64,000 nt of DNA from Icerya purchasi (Eukaryota; Arthropoda; Insecta; Hemiptera; Monophlebidae), in contig CM077116.1 in the NCBI GenBank assembly GCA_039619475.1, positions 278,457,258-278,521,257 on the forward strand, in the 5' to 3' direction. Shown piece after piece: positions 1-10,879 of this stretch (position 1 is its first letter; every line of letters begins with the position of its first letter). The position numbers were made by a program, and so were the translations under genes. The notes under the pieces were generated by a model. It saw nothing but the letters and a program-made list of their open reading frames with translations, searched no databases and was not told the origin of the DNA.

Positions 1-335
1 CTTGGTGAGTAGATTGGCGCATTTATATTTGATTTCGTAAATGAAAGGATGGCATGTATAATTAAAATCACTGTTATCCAACGTCTTAAGTGAACTTAAA
101 CTGTCGGTATATACGAAATACTTTTGGCTTGTAATGCATGTGTTGAGTACAGTTCCTAATGTTTTATCGATAGCCAGCAACTTGGCCGTGAAAACCGACG
201 ACATAGGCGGAAGCTTAAACTTTTTTAGTAAGCCCATAGCAAATAACAATGCAGCACCAGCACCGGTCTGTTGTGCACATGAGCTTTAGAACCATCTGTA
301 AATATCTGAATAAAGTCACTATATTGTCTGGATAC
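1..335 (-). pseudogene. Non-LTR retrotransposon RNase H relic, split and cut by window edge
   Basis: Read on the minus strand this is an RNase H domain of the jockey/R1 type. The order is FTDGSK (first catalytic Asp), a Gly-Ala-rich strand GAGAALLFA, then KLPPMSSVFTAKLLAI, then VYTDSLSSLKTL (third catalytic Asp). The helix that normally reads FTAELLAI has Lys in place of the catalytic Glu, and a small frame break lies after the first strand, so the enzyme is dead. The upstream part of the domain lies at 2914-3003, on the far side of an inserted DNA transposon. Removing that transposon and one TAA copy joins the two parts in frame (WFCNL then VSRQYSDF). The fragment continues past the left edge. 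Confidence 0.8.
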
Positions 336-338
336 TAA

Positions 339-1192
339 CAAGGAAAGCACTCGAACCCGAACTCACCGATTTTGATGAAATTGATATATGTTGTAGAACA
401 CAAAAAAATAAAAGACCCGTGTTTTTTTATATCTGCTAATAAACATATTAAGGGGGTGAAAACTACCCCCAAAGTTTGCCAAAAAAATCGTTTTTCTAAA
501 TATCTCGACTAATACTTAATATTTTTTGGTAAAACAAAATGGAGATTACTCCTTTTGAAAAAGCAAGTAATTCATGATGATTTGAACCATAAGGGATGCA
601 TACCCTATTTTATAGGGGTTGAAAACCCATATTTAATTCATTATTTTGGCGATAAAAAATAGTACAAAATCTGAAAATAATTTTTTAATTAATAAAATGA
701 AAAACTGAAGTTGACCTGTTTCGGCATTTTCGTTAATTTCACCCCTAAAGGGGTAAACCACCCGTAACAGTACCCCAACCCAATCTCACCGATTTTAATG
801 AAATTGATATATCTTGTAGAACACAAAAAAATAAAAGACCCGTGTTTTTTTATACCTGCTAATAAACATATTAAAAGGGTGAAAACTACCCCAAAAGTTA
901 GCAAAAAAAAACATTTTTTCTAAATATCTCGACTAACAGTTAATATTTTTTGGTAAAACAAAATTGAGATTACTCCTTTCGGAAAAGCAAGTAATTCATG
1001 ATGATTTGAACAATAATTGATGCATCCCCTATTTTATAGGGGTTGAAACCCCATATTTTAATTTATTATTTTGATGATAAAAAATAGTAAAAAATCTAAA
1101 AAAAATGTTTAACTAATAAAATGATAAAATGAAGTTGACCTATTTCGGTATTTTCGTTAATTTTACCCCTACAGTGGTAAACTACCCCTAAC
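339..1192. repeat. Left long terminal inverted repeat
   Basis: Inverted partner of 2057-2910. It holds two tandem, diverged copies of a block of about 424 bp, each starting with CTCACCGATTTT and ending with a run of C-rich tetramers (ACCCC). The open frames inside it are a by-product of the repeat and have no recognisable domain. Confidence 0.85.
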
Positions 1193-1278
1193 ACAGACAT
1201 CTAGTAAGTAACTTTACAAGAATTTTCATATTATTCTGCGAATTACATTAGTTAAAGAGTACATTTTTTCTTTGCAGA

Positions 1279-1820
1279 TCACTTTAAAATTTGGTTGGAG
1301 AAAATATTTTTACCAAATTTAGTTCATACCTCCTTACTATTACTTGACTCTTGGGCAAAAAGTTGTAGAAAAAACAATGTTAGACAATAAAATTGTTAAC
1401 TTGAAGAAAATTCTTACTGGAACGACGGGAGAAATTCAACCACTTGATGTTTTTGGATTCCGAATTTGGAGAAGTTTTGTTCGAAAATTTTCTGATGACG
1501 TAATTTTAATGAATTATGATTTAAATTTCCATATTAGAAATAATATAATAAAACTTCAATTACTGGTTCACAACCAATTGTCTTCATTAAGATATGAAGA
1601 TCTTTTTAAATATTCCTGGTACAAAAGTGGTTATGTAAATGAAAGGCCGAATAAATTTGAAAATCCTGTAGATTTTAGTTTCGGAGATTCTTGTAATACG
1701 CATTGCGAAATAGAAGGATGCACAAATGTCGCTATTGTACGTTGCGGTTGGTGCAAAAAATGACTGTGTTTTAAACACTTTTATGAAGATTACCATTACT
1801 GTCGAAATTACGTTGAATAA
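1279..1820 (+). pseudogene. DDE transposase C-terminal relic (pogo/Tigger-like, with Zn finger)
   Basis: The fragment begins just after a splice-acceptor-like CTTTGCAG. It first reads HFKIWLEKIFLPNL and LLLLDSWAK, which fits the second catalytic Asp of a DDE_1-type transposase. It then shifts frame between about 1355 and 1390 and continues TGTTGEIQPLDVFGFRIW, the block holding the third Asp, followed by a helical region (NNIIKLQLLVHNQLSS). A Cys/His cluster (CNTHCEIEGC, CGWCKK) closes it. An in-frame TGA at 1761 is followed by more matching sequence (CFKHFYEDYHYC) up to a TAA near 1818. With the N-terminal half missing, a frameshift and a stop, it cannot be active. The family assignment is by motif memory only. 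Confidence 0.6.
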
Positions 1821-2056
1821 TATGATGTATACTTGCAATGAGCTAAAATAAAAATAATTTCTATACTCCTTTATATTTAAATTATATATGTTCGTATTCA
1901 TTTTCTATTTTGTAACTTTATTAAATATATATACTAAAAAAAAAAAAAAAAAAAAAATAATTGATATCAGATTCGTAATCAGCGACGTCGAAAACCCTGT
2001 ATCCGAATTAAATTCAAAATCTGATCGCTTGAAATTCCTATTTTTGGTTTTTCTGA

Positions 2057-2910
2057 GTTAGGGGTAGTTTACCACTGTAGGGGTAAAATTAACGAAAATA
2101 CCGAAATAGGTCAACTTCATTTTATCATTTTATTAGTTAAACATTTTTTTTAGATTTTTTACTATTTTTTATCATCAAAATAATAAATTAAAATATGGGG
2201 TTTCAACCCCTATAAAATAGGGGATGCATCAATTATTGTTCAAATCATCATGAATTACTTGCTTTTCCGAAAGGAGTAATCTCAATTTTGCTTTACCAAA
2301 AAATATTAACTGTTAGTCGAGATATTTAGAAAAAATGTTTTTTTTTGCTAACTTTTGGGGTAGTTTTCACCCTTTTAATATGTTTATTAGCAGGTATAAA
2401 AAAACACGGGTCTTTTATTTTTTTGTGTTCTACAAGATATATCAATTTCATTAAAATCGGTGAGATTGGGTTGGGGTACTGTTACGGGTGGTTTACCCCT
2501 TTAGGGGTGAAATTAACGAAAATGCCGAAACAGGTCAACTTCAGTTTTTCATTTTATTAATTAAAAAATTATTTTCAGATTTTGTACTATTTTTTATCGC
2601 CAAAATAATGAATTAAATATGGGTTTTCAACCCCTATAAAATAGGGTATGCATCCCTTATGGTTCAAATCATCATGAATTACTTGCTTTTTCAAAAGGAG
2701 TAATCTCCATTTTGTTTTACCAAAAAATATTAAGTATTAGTCGAGATATTTAGAAAAACGATTTTTTTGGCAAACTTTGGGGGTAGTTTTCACCCCCTTA
2801 ATATGTTTATTAGCAGATATAAAAAAACACGGGTCTTTTATTTTTTTGTGTTCTACAACATATATCAATTTCATCAAAATCGGTGAGTTCGGGTTCGAGT
2901 GCTTTCCTTG
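2057..2910. repeat. Right long terminal inverted repeat
   Basis: Near-identical inverted copy of 339-1192. Its outer end GCTTTCCTTG abuts TAA at 2911-2913, the second copy of the target duplication. A single C-for-T difference against the left arm is visible near 2290. Confidence 0.85.
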
Positions 2911-2913
2911 TAA

Positions 2914-3003
2914 GTTGCAAAACCATGCATTCATTAAACCCGGAGAAAACTGTGCATCTCTCAGTTGTTTGAAAAGAGAATCATCAATGTCCAATTTCAA
3001 ATA
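2914..3003 (-). pseudogene. Upstream part of the RNase H relic at 1-335
   Basis: On the minus strand this reads KLDIDDSLFKQLRDAQF, then SPGLMNAWFCNL, and would continue into the sequence before FTDGSK at 1-335. It is the stretch just before the RNase H core in a non-LTR retrotransposon ORF2. On its other side it is interrupted by the GC-rich retroposon at 3016-3771. Confidence 0.65.
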
Positions 3004-3015
3004 ATTAATTTCATA

Positions 3016-3771
3016 GGCCCCGCTCGGGGGTACTTTGTACCTTCCGGGCCAGAGCTCAATCCGGAACGGGGCTCGTCCACAGGCGGCGGATAGTAGAATT
3101 GCCTGGAGATATGCAGGTTAGCTGCGAATAAGACACTAGTCAAATAAGCAGTCGCGGACCAAGAGCGGCTACCGGTTGAAAGTCTCAGGCAGACGATTCC
3201 AGTAGCGACAGGGTAGTTGGCATAAGGGATCAGAGGGACAGGTTTGGGAACTGTCAGTAAAACTCTGTCTTCCTAAGACGGCTAACCAACCCTTGGCGAG
3301 CCGAGGCCGCCTGTATAAATATGTCTCTCCCGTTATCCCAGTAGCAAACCGTTGCCTTGCGGCGAGGGTATTTACCCGTAGGCTAAGGGAGACAACGCTG
3401 ACAGAATACAAACATAAATCCCGAAGCGTCTGTCTCCAGTGGGGCGGCTGACGGTCAGCGTCTGTTCTCCAGGTTAGGAGCGGCTGGTCCAAAACACGGA
3501 AAGGAGAGGAACCCTACCGTGTAAATTTTGTTCCATGAAAACCTTATGCAAGACACATATAACGAGATTAATATGCTTGGTGAACCGATTAGCGATTGGC
3601 GCTACGGAACCGGGACCGTATGTGTGAAATGGACGACCGGCCAAGAAAATATGCAGATTAAATTTACAACATACCATAGATTTAGCACACGATCGGTATA
3701 AATGGCGACATGTTGTATCTTGCGTCAAATAAGGTCACGACATCCAACTCGGATAACGAAATAGAAAAAAA
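3016..3771 (+). mobile_element. GC-rich retroposon of unknown family with poly-A end and target duplication
   Basis: This block of about 755 bp is clearly richer in G+C than its surroundings, with sharp edges. It starts GGCCCCGCTCGGGGG, which can form a small hairpin, and ends in GAAATAGAAAAAAAAA. The flanks AATTAATTTCATAGG (about 3003-3017) and AATTAAATTTCATAGG (about 3772-3787) match with one extra A, which fits the target-site duplication of a 3'-primed retroposon. No reverse transcriptase frame is visible. The open frames in it look like chance. It may be a SINE or the leader of a non-LTR element joined to a tail. It sits inside the older minus-strand RNase H relic. Confidence 0.55.
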
Positions 3772-3839
3772 AATTAAATTTCATAGGGTAAATTGAAATA
3801 ACCTTTATTAAAAATAATATTAACCGTTTTAGAAGATTT

Positions 3840-4590
3840 TTTTTTTTATTTATAAATTTATAAATATAAATCTAGGCGCCGTGTGTAACTACCTGGGCTA
3901 TTACGGCACCTAGACTCAATGGAAATTACAGAAGGCGGTGCAGTCTGTTCGATACTGCAAAATTCAACACTGCCCGAACACAATCCGGGTGGTTCGTCAA
4001 CAGACGGTGGGGTGAGGTATGACTAGAAGTACAGGAAATATGCCGGCACCATTTCAGCAGATGATCTACGGTTGGCGAGGCCATGAATCCGCAAAGTGGA
4101 CAGGTAGACGGAGGGGATGTGACAGTGCAGTGTACCCCAGCCACAACCTCGACAGGATCGAGAAATCCCTACGTGAGATTGGGAACGGCGGCTACGATGG
4201 GTCGATGTTCGACTTTATGGACCTGAGCCAGAATGTTTGTTCTGACCATAGTTCGCTCCATTCTTCAGCAAAGTACATCAGAAAGACTAATGATCCTAAT
4301 CGAGGCAGTACAGCGTTGAACGGCATCGGGCTAGATAGAGTTGCCTTAGCAGCCAAGTCAACCCGCTCATTGCCGGGGACCCCATAAGAATGTGACATAT
4401 ACCTCAGGTCATGAACGTAGTGTAATAGGAGGTTTTTTATTTTAATTAGTAGAGAGTTGCAACTGTCTGGGCTCTGGATGGCTTTGTTAGATTGAAGTGA
4501 GTCGGTAATAAAAAGGGCATTTTGAGACGCTGGGCTGGAAGAATATGTCTCAAGGCAAAGAGTTTCAGAAGATTAATTTATACAAGATTG
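3840..4590 (-). pseudogene. Jockey-like non-LTR retrotransposon 3' end (RNase H tail plus CCHC motif)
   Basis: On the minus strand the fragment opens with the end of an RNase H domain: LFITDSLQSNKAI (catalytic Asp), a linker, then YGVPGNERVDLAAKATL, which holds the last conserved Asp. A Trp/Phe-rich linker follows, and then CPLCGFMASPTVDHLLKWC, the C-terminal C-x2-C...H...C motif of jockey-like ORF2 proteins. The frame breaks once between the two parts, near 4150-4190. After the stop a 3' UTR rich in TTTATA ends in a poly-A run (3838-3848 on the + strand as T). 5'-truncated and inactive. Confidence 0.75.
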
Positions 4591-5000
4591 CGGTATCATC
4601 AACAAAATTAAGTTGGTATTTTATCGTGATCGAAAACTAGGTTAAGTTTTTATTTCTCATTATTAACATTTAAGGAAAATTATCTTAGCTAGCTAATAGT
4701 CATAGTTAGTTAGACAATGGTTTCTTGTTCAGGTGGGATCTGGTTCCAATCCCGCTACCGAGCATTGAAACTTTCGATACTTTCACTCTTACGTTGAATT
4801 AATGTTCAATAGTTGGCGCACCCAAAAAAAAAAACAACAAAAAAACAACTAGTATTGTTTTTTTCGAAGTTAGGGCACATCCATTAATTACATAAGCTCA
4901 AACTGGGGGGGGTCCAGCAAAATCACACAGAATCTCATTAGAGGGAGGATAATCGAAAATTTCACGTACTTTTAGAAGGAATGCATTTATTTCTAGTTCC
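4591..5000. other. Unassigned spacer with a weak B-box-like motif
   Basis: No gene is seen. GGTTCCAATCCC near 4741 resembles the B box of tRNA-derived SINEs, and an A-rich tract follows at about 4826-4846. No A box or cloverleaf could be placed, so no RNA gene is called. Confidence 0.3.
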
Positions 5001-5039
5001 CTTGATCTGATTTTTTCCTAGTCGTCTATCGGTCTTAAT

Positions 5040-5352
5040 TATAATTGGAAGACCCTTATGGGCTCTTACGATAGTGACCATGTTCCTATACTGATAAATC
5101 CTGTGTCAATTTTCCTCTTCCATCTTCTTCCAAGCCTATTGATTCTCCTGACTGGAATCGTTCCAGAACTAGCTGGCTCTATTCCGATCCCTGGTTGACT
5201 CGGCACTCCCTCACATTCATCCAGAAGACTATGATCCGATACCTATCTATAATTTCTTTTTACATTCCTTAACATCTGTTCTTTCTTTATCTTCTCCTAT
5301 TACGGACTCATCGCTTTGGTGGAATGGGGAATGCAACGCCAAAGAAATGAAA
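5040..5352 (+). pseudogene. Non-LTR retrotransposon relic, linker after endonuclease domain
   Basis: A degraded + strand stretch reads LYSDPWLTRHSL in one frame. In another it reads ALPHIHPEDYDPIPIYNF and SSPITDSSLWWNGEC. The WWN-x-EC pattern after a Pro/Tyr-rich stretch is typical of the segment between the endonuclease and reverse transcriptase domains of jockey-type ORF2. It has stops and frame shifts and no intact domain. Confidence 0.5.
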
Positions 5353-6327
5353 TAATATATTCGTGTTGGACAATTCCTTCTTTTTTTTTTTTTTTATTTT
5401 TATTATTTTATTGATACAATCTTAAGTTATAATTAAATAAGTATCTTCTACTTTAGTAATTGTTACTTTAAACTAAGCCAAATCCGTATGGAAGCAACAA
5501 TCCATTGACCACACTGTTCCTAAAATATTACAAAACAGTTCTTTCTGAGAATTAATATCTCAGCTGATCTGTAAAATATATAAATAAAAGTAATAACAGT
5601 AAAGATAAGGAATTCACTTTTGTAATAAAATGATTAATTAGATATTTTAATTATATATTAATCTTTATATTCTTTTTGTCAAACAATTCTTGTAAGATTT
5701 AATTCGAGTCCGTAGTTATGAAGCGAAATATGGAGATTGAAATACTTCCCAAATCATTTTAAAAATATTTTGCAAAATAATTTTTTTCACATTGTGTAGA
5801 ATTAATGAGAAAATCTTAGGGGAAATCAAAAGCTTCACATTTCCGTATTTTGTTTACTTTGCAGGGACAAATGACGCGGCAGATTTGTAATTTAAAAAAA
5901 AAAAAAAAGCCAATAAAGCATATACGGTTTTAAAATGACCCGTTTAAATAGTAAATTCTTAAATGATCTCTAACAATAAAACAAGCAATAAAATATTTGT
6001 CGAGTGGTTGTTTCGGTAAACTTCCCTCATCGTGAATAACTATTTGATAGATCATAATCTCTCAGGACCACTAATTAATGTTAGTTACGGGACTTAATTT
6101 GATACTAACTTAATATTTAGTTGTTTTTTGTTTTTTTTTTCCATAATATTAGTAAGAGATGTTGCATCGTCATTTCTGCAAATTATAGAACACGTCAAAA
6201 TTATAATAGTATGCAGCTCGTTTATATTTATAACAGTTAATATTTTATCACCTTGATTAGTTTCAAAGACTGAATTTCATTATCAAGGACTATAAGTTCT
6301 TCATGAAAACTTTATTTCTGCATATGT

Positions 6328-6371
<44 letters not shown>

Positions 6372-8700
6372 ATGTATGTACCAAAAAATATATGTATATT
6401 TCAAAAATGTTTTTCCTTAATTAATTGTTTGTCAGTTCTGCAAATTGAGAATACAGTGATTTTTTAAAAAGTAATTTATTTGCCTATTTTGAATCATTAA
6501 AAGTACCCATATTTATTATTCATCATAATCTCTTTACCGCCTTCTCATTTTCTTGTTTTTCTTCTGGTACATTGTGATTAGTCATTATTATGTAGACGAA
6601 CGTTATAAATTATACGAATATTTTTCCGCGACGAACCAACCGGAAAAGAAAAAAAACTTCGGTGAAGATTAATTTGGTAATTTAGCTAGTTCCTGTTTTT
6701 TTGATAGACAGCTATTTTTAATTAGACAGGAAAAAAAAAACCTATTCAAACGTGTTCAATTATTTTTTAAGTAAAAATATCAAATACGCGACGAATGTAA
6801 ATTACTCTGATTTTTAGGGTTTATCAGAATTAACTATAGACAATTCGCTATACATTTAAAGTTTTTCTAGCTGCATTCGAATTGTTATACAAACACGAGA
6901 ACCGTTAATACGTGTCGCAGACAAAACTGTAAGTATTTAAAGCACCAAACATGGAACAGAAATATATATGTCGCGAATAAAAGGTATTTTGCTTTTTATT
7001 CACGGCGCGTATTCTTGTCCTATATTTCTACAAATCGATTCGCGACATGTGTTCAGGGTCGTGTTTTAATATTTCCACCTGAAGATGATGAGTTTTGCTT
7101 GAAAAAGCGTTTCTGCTATTTACCGTAGTCATTTGTTTGCTATGTAGTAAATATGTTATTTTTAAAAAGTTATTTCCAGCAAGCAGATGTGAACAAAAAT
7201 ACTATTTTCAATTGTCGTATATGTCTCTATAAACGTTTTTTTTCCAATAATATTAGAACAGAAATGAATATTCCTAGTTTAAACAATGCTTCGAAGAATT
7301 GAAATAACAAAAATTCGATATTTCCATGAAAATAATCGAATTCGCCCCTAGCGGTGATGCAACTTAAATATTCGACCCATAGCGAAGCTAAAGAGAAATG
7401 TAATAATATCGGCATTCGGTTAAAGTTACACGAAGGGGAAAAGAGAACTTCTAGAAGGGTGGGAATGGTGCTACGTGTCGATAGTAAAAACGATCGAAGT
7501 ACACCAAACGCCCATACGTACTATTGCAGAAAGCTGTCGCGTCATTGTTTTCGTGTTCAGTCTGTTTTAATTGAATTCCTCTTTTTTTTCTTTTCTTTTT
7601 TTCTTTTTTTTTGCAATTTTTCAGAAATATTTTTGAAATGCGAATTATTACTTTAAAATTCACCTGAAAAGCAGAGAACAGTTTTTCCGTATTAAACGTG
7701 TTTATTGTTCGTGCAAAAAACATTGTACACTTACGAGGGTATATATGTCGGCTTTTTGCAAAATTTCTTATACTACTACCAGGTAAGCTGATAATGAAAC
7801 GATTAACATTCAGTTTAGCCTATTATATAATATTTCAGGTTGCGTTAAATTAATTTACCGTGTACGTGTACAATTTTTAAATAATTTCATCGTCGCTTCA
7901 TCATTCTTAATGAAGGGTTTCTTTCAACTGAAAAAAGCACGCATAACTCTAGGGAAATTATTCATCGAACTTCATTGTCCTCTGAAATACGCTGTCCTGA
8001 TTGACAATATTGTCGAATGATTTAAAGATCTGATTGTGAGTGTGTAACAGTTGAGCACATTGGGAGGAGCCTATCATCGATGATGCAGCTCAAGTGAACA
8101 TTCGACCCGTAGTAAAACTAAAGAGGAGCTATAATTTTTTTTATATATATGTACGCGGGTGAAATCTCAAAAGGTTTTTTTGGAGTTAAAAATACCCGAG
8201 TTAGTAATTAAAATGAGTGCCGTCATATACGTAATTAATTTAGAATAACGATAAATTAATTTTTGTCCATCGTCTTATTTTTTACTTGCCGATGTTATGA
8301 ATTAAATGCCATTGTGTAATCGTCGTAATGGATCATTGGAGAATGTTGCTATTTTATTAATACTTTCAGAAATTCTCTGATAGATATGAGCAGGTTTTCG
8401 TAGCCGAAGAATTTACATTCGGGAGAGGTCAATGCACCGGTCACCTCGTGATGATTATGGTCTTTTGAATACGTTTCCTCGCTAAAAAAAAAAGTTTAAT
8501 AAGAAGGGAATTCTACAAATGGCTATTGCTTGTTTCAGTATTCGACAATCCTAACAGTTTACTATTCAAATGACTTTAAGAGTTTCGTACAGCCTCCATT
8601 TACTTATATTAAAACAAAACATTATTGTACATTTTCCGTATCATCTACCTGAATATTAAATAGTAATAGGAAGCGAATCTTTAAATTTCCCATAGTATAT
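5353..8700. other. AT-rich non-coding stretch
   Basis: No gene seen. It holds poly-T/poly-A runs and a (TA)n-(TG)n microsatellite at about 6326-6378. A diverged direct repeat is present: near 7352 and again near 8081 the phrase GATGCA(A/G)CT, then ATTCGACCC, then AAACTAAAGAG-like sequence recurs. The short frames across 7227-7723 look like products of that repeat and of homopolymers, not genes. Confidence 0.5.
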
Positions 8701-8723
8701 AATAATTCTTCACAGTACAAATA

Positions 8724-8979
8724 CAGGGTGCGGCAGCATAATTTCCCTTTTTTTTTAATATGCGCCACTTTTTTTCTACTAAATTTTGTTAAAGAGAAAT
8801 AATAAGGCAGAAAATCGGAATAACATACTCTAGATCCCCCCCATGGGGGCAATATGTATGCTTTCTTGCCTTCTCGCAGTTTTTTTTCGATTTTCTGCTT
8901 TATTATTTCTCTTTAACAAAATTTAGTAGAAAAAAAGTGGCGCATATTAAAAAAAAGGAAATTATGCTGCCGCACCCTG
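8724..8979. mobile_element. Palindromic Tc1/mariner-type MITE, copy 1 (256 bp)
   Basis: The ends read CAGGGTGCGGCAGCATAA and its inverted copy TTATGCTGCCGCACCCTG, flanked by TA on both sides (8722-8723 and 8980-8981). The inverted repeats extend about 110 bp into each side through GCGCCAC and AACAAAATTTAGTAG, leaving a short unique centre around CCCCCCATGGGGG. There is no coding capacity. TA target and CAGGG ends are those of Tc1/mariner elements. A second, more diverged copy lies at 62221-62468. Confidence 0.9.
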
Positions 8980-8984
8980 TACTT

Positions 8985-10030
8985 TTTGGTTTATTTTAAC
9001 AGTTTCAGGAGTGTTTGAGAGCATCCACATATGTTTCCTTCCCTGACTGCAGCAGGCACACTCTGTATGAGGTATGTTTTCTACAACTCACAGTATGTAT
9101 ATAAATGTTCGACAGAACCGATTCGGAAAATCATAATATATTAACATTAGTAGCAGAAGTGGATCCAGAAAGGCATTTTGGGGAGGGAAATGTTATAGGA
9201 TTACGTAAAATCTTATACGGGGTAGGCAGTAGATTTGAGAAATACCTCTTGTTTCATAAAGAAAATCAAATAGCGACCACCTCTCTTTAGAAATTTATAA
9301 AAATGTTTTAAAAATACATAATTATTACAATTTTTAATTTAACTTTTGTTTTATTTTTAGCGATGAAAAATAAAACGAAATTATAAGATTATACCTAAAA
9401 AATGGTAGTTTAGAATTTGAATGGTAAATTATACTAGGAATAATAGAACACGGATAGTGTATTTTTATTAGACACTTTACTTTTTCTTTATTTTTATTAG
9501 CAGTAATCTGATCGGAATTCTTTGTCAATGAGCAAGTTTAAATATATTATATATTTCTCATTGAACTATTTTTTTATTAAAATTGCAAAATAAAAATTAA
9601 AAATAAATAAAAATGGCAAAAGATCCCAATTATAGTTGCATTTAAAACAGAATAAAAACGTAACATTAATAGTTTTACTAGAAAACAGTATTAAATATTA
9701 GTCGTATAATGAAATCCATAAGCATAACGTTTATACAAAACACTTTTACCGTACAAATTTAGTTTCTCTGCTTTAACCAACTTTTTCATTGAGGTTTTCA
9801 TTTTTTTAGTATTTTTTTTTTTTTTCGACATCATCCGATCTCGTTTATTTATGAATTACACATTAAAAAATGCAATGCAAATATTCGTTTTTTTTTTTTT
9901 CCGAAATCGAATCATTAAAACAATCTAACACGCAATACTGTTTGGAAATTTTGAAATGCAGTTTGGAAATAAGTATAAACTTATAATAACGTATGTAATA
10001 AATTTAAATGTGATTCGGCGAAATTATTTG
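8985..10030. other. AT-rich non-coding stretch
   Basis: No gene recognised. A 61-codon frame at 9105-9290 and a 64-codon minus frame at 9334-9528 have no domain and a composition like the surroundings. Confidence 0.4.
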
Positions 10031-10188
10031 TCCGTTAATGTATAATAAATATTCATGAAAAAAAAAAAAATCGCCCGTCTTTTTGGATTAATAAAAAACC
10101 TTTTCATACAGATATCTTCAGTACATTTTCATACCTACATGATGTTCGACACATTTTCATATCGGTTTTTAACCAGTTTTTATGTTTA

Positions 10189-10460
10189 CGTTCTCGAAAA
10201 TTTTCATAGTTCTTTTAAGTCATTTTCATACCTACCTTTTTTCGATACATTTTTATTATTTTCAGTGCATTTTCATACAGATATCTTTGATACATTTTCA
10301 TACCTACCTTTTTTCGATGCATTTTTATTATTTTCAGTGCTTTTTCATACAGATATCTTTGGTACATTTTCATATCTACCTTTTTTCGATACATTTTTAT
10401 TATTTTCAGTGCTTTTTCATACAGATATCTTTGGTACATTTTCATACCTTTTTTGATTGT
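10189..10460. repeat. 72-bp minisatellite, nearly four units
   Basis: TTCAGTGC recurs at 10261, 10333 and 10405, an exact 72-bp spacing. The unit contains ATTTTCATAC, CAGATATCTTTG and TACCTTTTTTCGATAC, and its internal half-copies share CATTTTCATAC. Because 72 is a multiple of three, long frames stay open on both strands (24-residue repeats such as YLPFFDTFLLF on + and MKMYQRYLYEKA on minus). This is best read as a by-product of the period. The repeat seems to have grown from shorter CATTTTCATA motifs seen from about 10120 onward. Confidence 0.85.
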
Positions 10461-10879
10461 TTTTTTTTTTTTGTTTTTTTTTTTGGTGCTTCTTTATATT
10501 GACATATTTTAGCACATTTTCATATCTATTTTCAGTACATTAATTTCGATTTATTTTTAATATCACTTTTTGCTTAGTAAACAACTCCGCATTATTTCCC
10601 TTCCATTCTTCCAGTTGATCTATCTAATAGTCATCATTATCGTTAGATAGTCCGAGAGTAATCAACAGATTAGTCGTTTTTGAACCGAAATTATCCGCCT
10701 TTCGAGTACTGTCCAGCGTCATCACTAGGCGGAGAATACAGGAAACGCATCACGGTACAAGGCCGCTGAAAGTGAAAGTAATTAACATTTTTTCGGTACA
10801 GTAGTACAGTTGATAACTTTGCATTTTATTTCGGATTCATGTTCGCTCTTTACGCTATTGGGAGCATAGTGAAAATTCG

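Larger units (their letters stand above)
339..2910. mobile_element. DNA transposon with 854-bp inverted arms and TAA target duplication
   Basis: The arms 339-1192 and 2057-2910 are inverted copies of equal length. I see only about one difference between them (near 963 against 2290), so the insertion or arm conversion is recent. The ends read CAAGGAAAGC...GCTTTCCTTG and are flanked on both sides by TAA (336-338 and 2911-2913). Each arm is itself built of two diverged copies of a block of roughly 424 bp, beginning near 361 and 785. The core (1193-2056) carries a transposase C-terminal relic and a poly-A run at 1937-1957. The element splits an older RNase H relic. A TWA-type 3-bp duplication is typical of PIF/Harbinger, which does not match the transposase type in the core. 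Confidence 0.85.

Noticed and set aside
689..904. Small gene duplicated at 2345-2560
   Set aside because: The identical frames are just the two inverted arms of one transposon, with no domain or start context.
3169..3728. Minus-strand open frames in the GC-rich block
   Set aside because: They have no recognisable domain, overlap one another, and lie inside a block that looks like a non-coding retroposon.
4680..4860. Possible tRNA gene or tRNA-derived SINE
   Set aside because: Only a B-box-like GGTTCCAATCCC is present. No A box at the right distance, no cloverleaf and no target duplication could be found.
10055..10502. Repetitive protein genes on both strands
   Set aside because: The open frames follow from a 72-base minisatellite whose length is a multiple of three; residues are those of AT-rich DNA.
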